64,000 nt of DNA from Paludibacter sp. (GTDB taxonomy: Bacteria; Bacteroidota; Bacteroidia; Bacteroidales; Paludibacteraceae). The stretch spans positions 62,001-126,000 of the forward strand of contig JAQTTH010000010.1 of NCBI GenBank assembly GCA_028710895.1. The letters run 5' to 3'. Below, piece by piece: positions 9,023 through 16,401 of this stretch. The notes beneath the pieces are model-generated. The model did no database searches. It saw only the letters and a list, made by a program, of their open reading frames with translations, and was not told the DNA's origin. Numbering within the stretch: position 1 is the stretch's first letter; the number at the start of each line of letters is the position of its first letter. The translations under genes were made by a program, and so were the position numbers.

Positions 9023-9439
9023 ATGAAAAAGCTATTCTCCATAGTATTTGCTGCATTGATACTCCTTTCGGGGATGCATCTTTCGTTTGCTGCGCATTTA
9101 TGTGGTGGAGAAGTTTCGGCTGTAAAGCTATCGTTTACGCACGAAAAAGCCGGCTGTGGCATGTGTGCCGCTGAAACAGCACCAGCAGATAAAACAGTTA
9201 GCAACGAAGGTTGCTGCAAGGACGAAATGTCGTTTTATGCGGTTGACAGCAATTACAGTCCGTCAACTTTACAAATCAATCACACTGCCAATCAACTGTT
9301 GCAGGTGTTTGATATTCCCAAAGCTGTTGGAATTCATTCAATCTATACGAATTCTGCTACCAACGCAAATGTCCAGCCCCCCGGCAACTATATTGCCAGT
9401 GCTGTCAGCCTCCCTGACATTTGTGTATTCCGTATTTAA
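9023..9439 (+). CDS. HYC_CC_PP-type secreted cysteine-rich protein
   Basis: Small exported protein of 138 residues with a signal peptide (MKKLFSIVFAALILLSG, cleavage near residue 23). The mature part has the layout I associate with the HYC_CC_PP family of Bacteroidetes: an early H-x-C (AAHLCGG), a CGMC pair, a CC pair (NEGCCKDE) and a late PP (VQPPGNY). The spaced His and Cys residues suggest metal binding in the periplasm. The family is usually found beside heavy-metal RND pumps, which is what follows here. Biochemical function is not known to me. The gene is first in a same-strand series leading to cusA and is followed directly by a repeat element. Confidence 0.7.
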   Translation: MKKLFSIVFAALILLSGMHLSFAAHLCGGEVSAVKLSFTHEKAGCGMCAAETAPADKTVSNEGCCKDEMSFYAVDSNYSPSTLQINHTANQLLQVFDIPKAVGIHSIYTNSATNANVQPPGNYIASAVSLPDICVFRI

Positions 9440-9440
9440 A

Positions 9441-9580
9441 AACCCCTAATCCCCTAAAGGGGACTTTAAGACGCAGTTTCTTTATTGATTTCAGTATCAA
9501 TGAAGCAATATGTCGTTCCTATTATTCCATTTATTTATAGCAAACCAGGTCTTTAAGTCCCCTTTAGGGGATTTAGGGGT
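9441..9580. repeat. Palindromic repeat element with terminal inverted repeats (copy 2)
   Basis: About 28-30 bp near-perfect inverted ends (9441-9468 and 9551-9580; one side reads acccctaatcccctaaaggg, and each end itself contains the palindrome cccctaaagggg) enclose about 80 bp of unrelated AT-rich sequence. There is no ORF inside with coding character. The layout is that of a very small MITE-like element. The same end sequence occurs at 10543-10570. Translation of the frame ahead of the next gene would run through the element and is spurious. Confidence 0.7.
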
Positions 9581-9599
9581 CATCAAACAAAAATTCAAA

Positions 9600-10016
9600 A
9601 TGAAAACATTAAAATCAATATTACTAATTCCGATAGTACTTGTAACTGTTGGGTTGTTTGTAACTGCCTGTAGTAATACCGATGAGGTTGCTCTTATCAC
9701 CGATAAAACATGGGTTCTTGAATCGGTAAATATGGCTGGCATGGACATGTCTGCTGCCGAAATTTTGGCAACTGAAGGTAGTGAATATCAAATGACTTTA
9801 AAAGCAGATGGTACCGTTACCTATACCGACAATATGGGTATGAATCCTGTATCGGGCACCTGGAAATTCCAAAAGAGTAATACACAATTTGTTGTATCGG
9901 GTATCGAAGTTGGTAAGTCGGATGTAAATACGATAAACAAACTTACGGCTACCGACCTCTGGTTTTGGCACATGGATGGTACCGATAAAATGATTATGCA
10001 TTACAAAGTAAAATAA
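9600..10016 (+). CDS. Lipoprotein with lipocalin-like fold (predicted)
   Basis: Start taken at the ATG at 9600 (MKTLKSILLIPIV), because the 30 extra codons upstream are encoded by the repeat element. The 138-residue product has a lipoprotein signal with lipobox FVTAC and lipidated Cys near residue 23. After it, TDKTWVLESVNMAGMDM, a GTVTY strand and the SGTWKFQ motif are like Bacteroidetes lipocalin-like lipoproteins. Several Met residues (AGMDMS, DNMGMN, WHMDGTDKMIMH) are compatible with copper contact but prove nothing. It sits inside the metal-resistance gene series between two small metal-binding-type proteins. Confidence 0.65.
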   Translation: MKTLKSILLIPIVLVTVGLFVTACSNTDEVALITDKTWVLESVNMAGMDMSAAEILATEGSEYQMTLKADGTVTYTDNMGMNPVSGTWKFQKSNTQFVVSGIEVGKSDVNTINKLTATDLWFWHMDGTDKMIMHYKVK

Positions 10017-10032
10017 ACAAATTAAATAACAA

Positions 10033-10068
10033 GACCTTTGAATCCGTCAGCCGACGGAGCAGGAGGTC
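10033..10068. repeat. Short nested hairpin between two metal-locus genes
   Basis: Stem ccgtc/gacgg (10044-10048, 10053-10057) inside outer arms gacct/aggtc (10033-10037, 10064-10068). It may affect mRNA stability; no T-run. Confidence 0.35.
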
Positions 10069-10084
10069 ATAAAATTCAACTAAA

Positions 10085-10408
10085 ATGAAAACTTTAAAAT
10101 TCTTTATAGCCATTATGGCTCTTACTATCTCTACTGTTGCATTTGCAGCAAACAAAACAGAATCTATCAAAGTATCGGGCAACTGCGAAACCTGTAAAGC
10201 CCGTATCGAAAAAGCCGCTAAAGTGGCTGGCGTTGCTAAAGCCGATTGGAGCACAAAAACAAAGGTGTTGACTTTGGTTTACGATCCTTCGAAAGTGAAA
10301 AGTGATGATGTGCAGAAAAAAATAGCTGCTGTAGGTCACGATACTCCTAAATACAAAGCTACTGCTGCAGTGTACAATGCACTTCCGGGCTGTTGCAAAT
10401 ACCGATAG
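10085..10408 (+). CDS. Secreted heavy-metal-associated (HMA) domain protein
   Basis: A 107-residue protein made of a signal peptide (MKTLKFFIAIMALTISTVAFA) and one HMA ferredoxin-like domain. The metal-binding loop is GNCETCKARIEKA, a CxxC in the usual place of Atx1/CopZ domains. It is followed by strand and helix elements (VLTLVYDPSKVKSDDV) and ends with GCCKYR, adding two more cysteines. Atx1-type proteins carry Cu(I) or similar ions; having one outside the cytoplasm fits delivery to the CusB/CusA pump encoded downstream. The gene is part of a same-strand series with 60-250-bp gaps, several filled by repeats. Confidence 0.82.
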   Translation: MKTLKFFIAIMALTISTVAFAANKTESIKVSGNCETCKARIEKAAKVAGVAKADWSTKTKVLTLVYDPSKVKSDDVQKKIAAVGHDTPKYKATAAVYNALPGCCKYR

Positions 10409-10457
10409 ACTAATATTGATTCAAGTCAAAAGTCTTTTTTACCATTATGAAACAGCT

Positions 10458-10570
10458 GCCCCCAATTATCTCCCTTCGGTCGCTGACCGTTGGTTCTCCT
10501 AAAGGGGACTTTAAGAGTGAGTTACGAGACGATACTAATCAATAGTCCCCTTTAGGGGATTTAGGGGCGG
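10458..10570. repeat. Palindromic repeat element (copy 3)
   Basis: The left part (10460-10513) is a near-identical inverted copy of 6521-6575, including cggtcgctgaccg. The right part (10543-10570) equals the right end of the element at 9551-9580. The paired AGGGGA-type ends flank about 30 bp. It fills the 245-bp gap between the HMA and HMBD genes, where I see no ORF. Confidence 0.75.
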
Positions 10571-10653
10571 TTTTAAAATGTTTCCTGCATTTGTTAGAAA
10601 TGCAACAACTCGAAACTTGAATTAAAATGTTTTACAATTAAAAACTTACAAAA

Positions 10654-11013
10654 ATGAAAAAGATACTATTAATATCAGTTCTCACAATGGCAATCATTGC
10701 CGGAATCACCGCAACAGTTTCAGCACAAGATGCAAAACCAAAAAAAGATGTTGTAAAAGTTGAATATACCTGCTCTATGCATCCAGAAGTGGTTTCGGAT
10801 AAACCGGGACAATGTCCGAAGTGTGGAATGGATTTGGTGAAGAAGGAAGTGCAAAAGGTTAAGGCAATTTATACATGTCCAATGCACAAAGATGTAGTTT
10901 CCGATAAACCCGGTAAATGTCCAAAATGTGGCATGAAACTACAAAAGAAAGAAGTGGCTGCATCGGATTCTACTAAAGTGAAAAAAGCGTGTTGTGGGAT
11001 GATGGGTATGTAA
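10654..11013 (+). CDS. Secreted protein with two heavy-metal-binding (HMBD) repeats
   Basis: A 119-residue protein with a signal peptide (first about 24 residues, ending VSAQ) and two tandem copies of the HMBD/YHS-like motif: YTCSMHPEVVSDKPGQCPKC and YTCPMHKDVVSDKPGKCPKC, each followed by GMxL. The same motif occurs once in the CusB-type adaptor encoded downstream. A C-terminal KKACCGMMGM adds a Cys-Cys and Met cluster. Each motif offers Cys, Met and His ligands, so this is a good candidate for a periplasmic metal-binding partner of the efflux system. It directly precedes cusA (58 bp). Confidence 0.82.
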   Translation: MKKILLISVLTMAIIAGITATVSAQDAKPKKDVVKVEYTCSMHPEVVSDKPGQCPKCGMDLVKKEVQKVKAIYTCPMHKDVVSDKPGKCPKCGMKLQKKEVAASDSTKVKKACCGMMGM

Positions 11014-11071
11014 TAGTTAGTCATTCTCAAATCATCAAATTAGTACATCAACTAATAATCACATTAGTATT

Positions 11072-14000
11072 ATGTTCAATAAACTCGTCAAATATTTTCT
11101 CGAACACAGGCTGATTACCTTTATTTTTCTGATTGCCTTCGTGGTAATGGGAATCATGTATTCGCCGTTCAATTGGAAAACGGGGATGATTCCCCGTGAT
11201 CCGATTCCGGTGGATGCCATTCCCGATATTGGTGACAACCAGCAAATCGTTTCTACCGAATGGATGGGACGTTCGCCCAAAGATATTCAGGATCAGATCA
11301 GTTATCCGCTTACATCGGCCTTGCTGGGTATTCCGGGAGTGAAAACGATTCGGAGTACGTCCATGTTCGGCATGTCGTTTATTTACATTATTTTCAAAGA
11401 TAATGTGGAATTCTACTGGAGCCGGTCGCGCATTCTGGAAAAACTGAATTCGCTGCCTGCCGGAACGTTGCCGCAAGGTGTTCAACCTGCGTTAGGACCT
11501 GATGCAACTGCTTTGGGGCAAATTTTCTGGTACACGCTGGAAGGGCGCGACCCTAAAACCGGGAAACCGAACGGTGGCTGGAATCCGCAGGAATTGCGCA
11601 CCATTCAGGATTTCTATGTGAAATACAGTCTGTCGGCTGCCGAAGGTGTTTCTGAAGTAGCTTCGGTGGGCGGGTTTACCAAGGAATATCAGGTGGATGT
11701 AAACCCCGAAGCGTTGAAAGCTTTTGGTGTTTCGGTGATGGATGTGATGAATGCCGTCCGAAAAAGTAACCTCGATATTGGTGCAGAAACTGTGGAACTG
11801 AATAATGTGGAATACATTATCCGGGGATTAGGCTACGTGAAGAATCTGGATGATCTGGATAATTCGGTAGTTTCGGTGCGGAATAATATTCCGGTGCGTA
11901 TCAAAGATGTTGCGCGTACTTCCTTTGGCCCTGCTACCCGTCGTGGGGGACTGGACAAAGCCGGAAGCGAAGCAGTAGGAGCAGTGGTCGTAGCCCGTTA
12001 CGGTTCTAACCCGATGGAAGTGATTGGCAATGTAAAAGCCAAGATAAAAGAAATTGAAGCGGGGTTGCCGCAAAAGAAACTGGCGGATGGTAGCATTTCC
12101 AAAGTAACCGTTGTGCCGTTTTACGACCGTACCGGTTTGATTAAGGAAACCATTGGAACACTTGAATCGGCTCTTTCGCACGAAATTCTGATTAGCATTA
12201 TTGTTATTATCGTGTTGGTGCTCAATCTTCGGGCTTCAGTGATTGTTGCCGGATTGTTGCCGTTGGGCGTGCTGATGACATTTATTCTGATGCATTTCTT
12301 CCATGTGGATGCCAATATCGTGGCCTTGTCCGGTATTGCTATTGCCATTGGCGTAATGGTGGATATTGGAATTGTCGACGTGGAAAATATTCTGCGACAC
12401 TTAGAAATGCCCGAGAACAAAGGCATCCGTGGTAAAGAACTGATGAATGTCATTTACCTTGCTACAACTGAGGTGCGTGCTGCGGTGGTGACTTCCATTG
12501 CTACCACCATTGTCAGTTTCTTGCCGGTGTTTGCCATGGAAGCAGCCGAAGGAAAATTGTTTCACCCGCTCGCGTTTACCAAAACATTCGCTTTGTTGTC
12601 GGCCTTTATCCTTGGTATCGTGGTGTTGCCGACATTGGTGCATATCGTTTTTGATGTACGGATAGATACGAAGAAAATTCGCCGCTATTTTAATGGTGGA
12701 TTAATCATTGCGGGAGTGTTGTTCGTCGCTATCTGGCAGGTTTGGCCGGCACTGGCGTTGGTGGCTGTGGGAATCAATAACCTGCAGGATTATCGTTGGC
12801 CGAAAGAAAGGAAAGAGTTTCCAAACTATATCAATATCGCGATTACCGTTCTGGTGGCGGTGTATTATTTGTCCATGGAATGGTTGCCGCTGGGTGCGCA
12901 CAACAGTTTATTTGTTAACTTCCTGTTTGTTGCAGGAATCGTTGCGGTTATTCTGGGTGCGTTGATGACGATGGTTCATTTCTACGAACCGATTCTGCGT
13001 TGGGCATTGATTCATAAATGGAAATTTCTGATACTACCTGCTTTTACCTTGTTCTTCGGATTGCTCGTTTGGCAGGGATTCGATAAACTGTTTGGCCCGG
13101 TAGCTACCGGTTTTGAAAAGATAGGTTGGAAGGCACCTGCAAAAGCATTTCCCGGAACAGGCAAAGAGTTTATGCCGTCACTCAACGAAGGGTCGTATCT
13201 GCTGATGCCAACCAGTATGCCACATTCGAGCATTGAAAAGAACCTGCAATATATCGAAACACTGGATAAACGGCTGGCTTCCATTCCCGAAGTGGAAGTG
13301 GCAGTGGGTAAATGGGGGCGTGTGAATTCGGCGCTCGATCCGGCTCCGGTGCAGATGTTCGAAAACACGATTAATTATCGCTCTGAATATATTTTGGATG
13401 AAAATGGTCAGCGCGAGCGTTTCAAGGTGGATAAAGATGGTGCTTTTCTGTTGAAAAATGGAAAGACTTTCAATGCCAAGAAAGAAACATTCCGTGCCAT
13501 TCCTGCCGATAGTTTAATTGTTTCTGCAAAAGGAGAATACTTCCGTCAATGGCGATCGCAGATCAAAAAGCCAAATGATATCTGGAATGAAATTGTAAAA
13601 GTGACAGATATTCCCGGTTTGACTTCTGCGCCGAAACTACAGCCGATCGAAACTCGATTGGTGATGCTTTCTACCGGAATGCGGGCACCTATGGGCTTGA
13701 AAGTCTATGGCCCTGATTTGGAATCGATAGAAAAAGCGGGTATGCAATTCGAAAAAGCGTTGAAACATGTTCCGTCGGTCAAAGGATCGTCGGTGTTTTA
13801 CGACCGGGCAGTGGGAGCACCTTATTTAGAAATAAAGCTCAATCGCGAAAATATGGCGCGTTATGGCATGACTGTTAGCGATGTGCAGGAAATCTTGCAA
13901 GTGGCTATGGGTGGTATGGCGTTGAGTACTTCGGTGGAAGGGCGCGAACGCTTTCCGATGCGCGTGCGGTATGCCCGAGAGTTGCGCGATAATCCCGAAG

Positions 14001-14890
14001 ATATCAAGCGGATTCTGATTCCCGCGATGAACGGAACGCAAATTCCATTGAGTGAACTGGCCGATATTAATTACACCCGTGGTGCGCAAATGATTAAGAC
14101 CGAGAACACGTTTTTGGTGGGTTATGTTATTTTCGACAAAGTGGAAAGCAAAGCCGAAGTGGATGTGGTGAACGAAGCATCCGATATTCTGAAGAAAAAG
14201 TTGGATTCGGGCGAATTGAAATTACCTACCGGAGTGACCTATAAGTTTGCCGGAAACTACGAGAATGAGATTCGGGCTACGGAACGACTGTCAATTGTTA
14301 TTCCGATTAGTTTGTTGCTGATTTTGCTCTTGTTGTACTTCCAGTTTAAAACGGTGACAGCTTCGTTTATCCATTTCTCGGGCGTGTTTGTGGCATTTGC
14401 CGGTGGATTTATCATGCTGTGGCTCTATGGACAGGATTGGTTCCTGAATTTCTCCATTGCCGGAATGAACCTGCGCGATCTTTTCCAGATGCACCCGATA
14501 AATTTGAGTGTGGCGGTCTGGGTCGGATTCATAGCCCTGTTTGGTATTGCTACCAACGACGGTGTGATTATGGGAACGTATATTCATCAGGTGTTCGAAG
14601 ACAAGAAGCCCAAAACGGTGCATGATGTCCGCGAAGCTGTGATTGAAGCCGGCAAAAAGCGGGTTCGTCCGGCCATGATGACCACGGCTGTGGCGGTTAT
14701 TGCCTTGCTGCCGGTACTCACTTCCACCGGAAAGGGTGCGGATATTATGGTGCCAATGGCTATTCCTACTTTTGGAGGGATGATTATTCAGGTAATGACC
14801 ATCTTTGTGGTACCGCTGTTTCAGGCGATGTGGAGAGAACATGCTGTTTCACGGGTTTCGCGATTTCCGAATCGCGAGACCCAATTCTAA
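11072..14890 (+). CDS. cusA: CusA/CzcA-type heavy-metal efflux RND pump
   Basis: Proton-driven inner-membrane pump that, with adaptor and TolC-like channel, exports metal ions (Cu/Ag or a divalent metal; not decidable here). The 1272-residue protein begins with a typical N-terminal helix and porter motif (PVDAIPDIGDNQQIV). The proton-relay aspartate lies in GVMVDIGIVDVENILRHLE, which defines the HME-RND group. The second half repeats the pattern with LFGIATNDGVIMGTY. At roughly 1040 residues the E. coli type is much shorter; here an extra hydrophobic region of about 170 residues (around 530-700) lies between the two halves, as in other Bacteroidetes homologues I recall. The last 11 codons are encoded by a palindromic repeat. 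Codons look more GC-rich than elsewhere in the window. Confidence 0.93.
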   Translation: MFNKLVKYFLEHRLITFIFLIAFVVMGIMYSPFNWKTGMIPRDPIPVDAIPDIGDNQQIVSTEWMGRSPKDIQDQISYPLTSALLGIPGVKTIRSTSMFGMSFIYIIFKDNVEFYWSRSRILEKLNSLPAGTLPQGVQPALGPDATALGQIFWYTLEGRDPKTGKPNGGWNPQELRTIQDFYVKYSLSAAEGVSEVASVGGFTKEYQVDVNPEALKAFGVSVMDVMNAVRKSNLDIGAETVELNNVEYIIRGLGYVKNLDDLDNSVVSVRNNIPVRIKDVARTSFGPATRRGGLDKAGSEAVGAVVVARYGSNPMEVIGNVKAKIKEIEAGLPQKKLADGSISKVTVVPFYDRTGLIKETIGTLESALSHEILISIIVIIVLVLNLRASVIVAGLLPLGVLMTFILMHFFHVDANIVALSGIAIAIGVMVDIGIVDVENILRHLEMPENKGIRGKELMNVIYLATTEVRAAVVTSIATTIVSFLPVFAMEAAEGKLFHPLAFTKTFALLSAFILGIVVLPTLVHIVFDVRIDTKKIRRYFNGGLIIAGVLFVAIWQVWPALALVAVGINNLQDYRWPKERKEFPNYINIAITVLVAVYYLSMEWLPLGAHNSLFVNFLFVAGIVAVILGALMTMVHFYEPILRWALIHKWKFLILPAFTLFFGLLVWQGFDKLFGPVATGFEKIGWKAPAKAFPGTGKEFMPSLNEGSYLLMPTSMPHSSIEKNLQYIETLDKRLASIPEVEVAVGKWGRVNSALDPAPVQMFENTINYRSEYILDENGQRERFKVDKDGAFLLKNGKTFNAKKETFRAIPADSLIVSAKGEYFRQWRSQIKKPNDIWNEIVKVTDIPGLTSAPKLQPIETRLVMLSTGMRAPMGLKVYGPDLESIEKAGMQFEKALKHVPSVKGSSVFYDRAVGAPYLEIKLNRENMARYGMTVSDVQEILQVAMGGMALSTSVEGRERFPMRVRYARELRDNPEDIKRILIPAMNGTQIPLSELADINYTRGAQMIKTENTFLVGYVIFDKVESKAEVDVVNEASDILKKKLDSGELKLPTGVTYKFAGNYENEIRATERLSIVIPISLLLILLLLYFQFKTVTASFIHFSGVFVAFAGGFIMLWLYGQDWFLNFSIAGMNLRDLFQMHPINLSVAVWVGFIALFGIATNDGVIMGTYIHQVFEDKKPKTVHDVREAVIEAGKKRVRPAMMTTAVAVIALLPVLTSTGKGADIMVPMAIPTFGGMIIQVMTIFVVPLFQAMWREHAVSRVSRFPNRETQF
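14853..14882. repeat. Palindromic repeat forming the 3' end of cusA
   Basis: Stem gggtttcgcgat/atcgcgagaccc (14853-14864 and 14871-14882, one G-T pair) with 6-nt loop. The left arm equals the start of the 25-bp arm at 6450. It lies in frame at the end of cusA and encodes the residues SRFPNRET, followed by the stop at 14888. Confidence 0.75.
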
Positions 14891-14900
14891 TTCAAATTAA

Positions 14901-16310
14901 ATGAATATGAGAAAACTAATATTATATATTGGCTTATTGGCTTTCAGCATGCAAGCTTATTCGCAGGATTCGCTCATGCATTACCTGGAACTGGCAACTA
15001 AAAATAATCCGACCGTTTTGCAGCGATACAATGAATATCAGGCATCGTTGCAAAAAGTACCACAGGTGGGCAGCTTGCCCGATCCTCAGTTGGAAATGGG
15101 CGTTTTCTTAAGTCCGATGGAGTTGATTAGTGGTAATCAGGTGGCGGATATCAAGCTGATGCAAATGTTTCCGTGGTTTGGCGTTATCAAAAATGCCAAG
15201 GACGAAATGAGTCTGATGGCAAAAATGAAGTTCGAAGCCTTCAGAGATGCCAAGTTGCAGGTCTACTACGATGTGCAGCGAGCCTGGTTCGATCTGTATA
15301 AAGTCCGTCAGAATATTCGTATCTCGGAGAAGAACGTTGAACTTTTGAAAACCATTGAGCGACTAACACTGGTGAAATTTAGGTCGGGTTCTTCGGGTGG
15401 TAGTTCTGCTGTTCCCGGTGGAAATATGTCGGGTAGCAATGCTCCGGCAAGCTATGCAGGCTCTTCGGGCATGAATAGCATGGGTGGCAGTTCAGGAACT
15501 TCAACAACTTCTCGGTCTGCAACTTCATCGGGTTCATCTTCCATGGGTTCGTCTTCGGGAGCTTCCGGTTTGTCGGAAGTGTACCAGATTCAGATTGAGG
15601 AAGCGTCTTTGGAAGATAATATTGCTTCGTTGAAGAATGAAGAACGGGTTGCGGTGGCTCGTTTCAATAGTTTGCTGAACCGTTCGCAGAAAACACCTGT
15701 TGCGGCAGTTGAGCTGTTTCCAACCGCCCCATTGGATAGTGCATATTTGTCGGTTACTGATTCGATGTTTACCCGAAATCCCATGTTGGGCATGCTGACG
15801 TACGAGCAACAATCGCTTACGGCGCGTACCAAAATGCAGAAGCAAATGGGATTGCCAATGGTGGGAGTGGGGCTGAATTATTCCGTCATCAGCAAAAGCG
15901 AAATGTCTACTTCGGCTATGAATGGGCAGGATATGATAATGCCAATGCTCACGGTGAGTTTGCCTATTTACCGGAAGAAATATAAAGCCATGCAAGCAGA
16001 AATCAACTTTCTGAAAACGGCTTCGGAGCAGAATTATCAGGCAACGGTCAATGCGCTACAGTCTGAGTATTATCAGGCTTTGCAGCAATACAACGATGCC
16101 GGTCGGCGCATGAAATTGTACGATAGTCAGAATCAGTTGGCCAAAAAATCACTGGATATTTCCATTAAAACCTTTTCATCGTCGGCTTCCGGCTTAAGTG
16201 ATATTCTGCGTATTCGCCAGCAATTGCTCGACTATGAATTGAAACAGGTGGAGGCTGTGGTGGAATATAATAAGGCTGAGGCGTTGATTAAACGCTTGGC
16301 AACTCCGTAG
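14901..16310 (+). CDS. TolC family outer-membrane efflux channel
   Basis: Outer-membrane component of the tripartite metal pump. The 469-residue protein has a signal peptide (ending AYSQ near residue 21) and the two OEP domains with coiled-coil stretches (for example VYYDVQRAWFDLYKVRQN and EYYQALQQYNDAGRRMKL) and the usual SLPDPQLEMGVFLSP opening. Residues 162-223 are a low-complexity insert made almost only of Gly, Ser, Ala, Thr and Met, placed between the coiled coil of the first repeat and the next helix. No such insert is usual in CusC or TolC. The gene starts 10 bp after cusA and its stop codon lies in a hairpin repeat. Confidence 0.9.
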   Translation: MNMRKLILYIGLLAFSMQAYSQDSLMHYLELATKNNPTVLQRYNEYQASLQKVPQVGSLPDPQLEMGVFLSPMELISGNQVADIKLMQMFPWFGVIKNAKDEMSLMAKMKFEAFRDAKLQVYYDVQRAWFDLYKVRQNIRISEKNVELLKTIERLTLVKFRSGSSGGSSAVPGGNMSGSNAPASYAGSSGMNSMGGSSGTSTTSRSATSSGSSSMGSSSGASGLSEVYQIQIEEASLEDNIASLKNEERVAVARFNSLLNRSQKTPVAAVELFPTAPLDSAYLSVTDSMFTRNPMLGMLTYEQQSLTARTKMQKQMGLPMVGVGLNYSVISKSEMSTSAMNGQDMIMPMLTVSLPIYRKKYKAMQAEINFLKTASEQNYQATVNALQSEYYQALQQYNDAGRRMKLYDSQNQLAKKSLDISIKTFSSSASGLSDILRIRQQLLDYELKQVEAVVEYNKAEALIKRLATP

Positions 16311-16385
16311 GAGTTGAATGTGAATAACCCCCGGTGAAACCGGGGGATGAACAAATCAATACAAACTCAACCTAGGAGGGGTTGA
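16300..16385. repeat. Triple-hairpin intergenic repeat between the TolC-like gene and cusB
   Basis: Three hairpins in a row: caactcc/ggagttg (16300-16316), cccccggt/accggggg (16328-16346) and caacc/ggttg (16368-16384). The first overlaps the stop codon of the channel gene. The pattern resembles dispersed intergenic repeats of Bacteroidetes. The second stem lacks a T-run, so read-through into cusB is likely. Confidence 0.6.
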
Positions 16386-16401
16386 ACAATAAAAATTTAG
16401 T

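Noticed and set aside
9441-9580. Insertion sequence
   Set aside because: Inverted ends are present, but there is no transposase ORF and the core is only about 80 bp.
9510-9599. N-terminal extension of the lipoprotein gene at 9600
   Set aside because: The extra codons are read from a palindromic repeat; the ATG at 9600 begins a normal lipoprotein signal.
14291-14842. Open frame of 183 codons on the minus strand inside cusA, His-rich
   Set aside because: It is the antisense shadow of a conserved RND region, has no promoter, and its composition follows from the codons of the plus-strand gene.
16328-16346. Terminator between the TolC-like gene and cusB
   Set aside because: The GC-rich stem has no T-run and lies in a gap of a functional set, so read-through or a dispersed repeat fits better.
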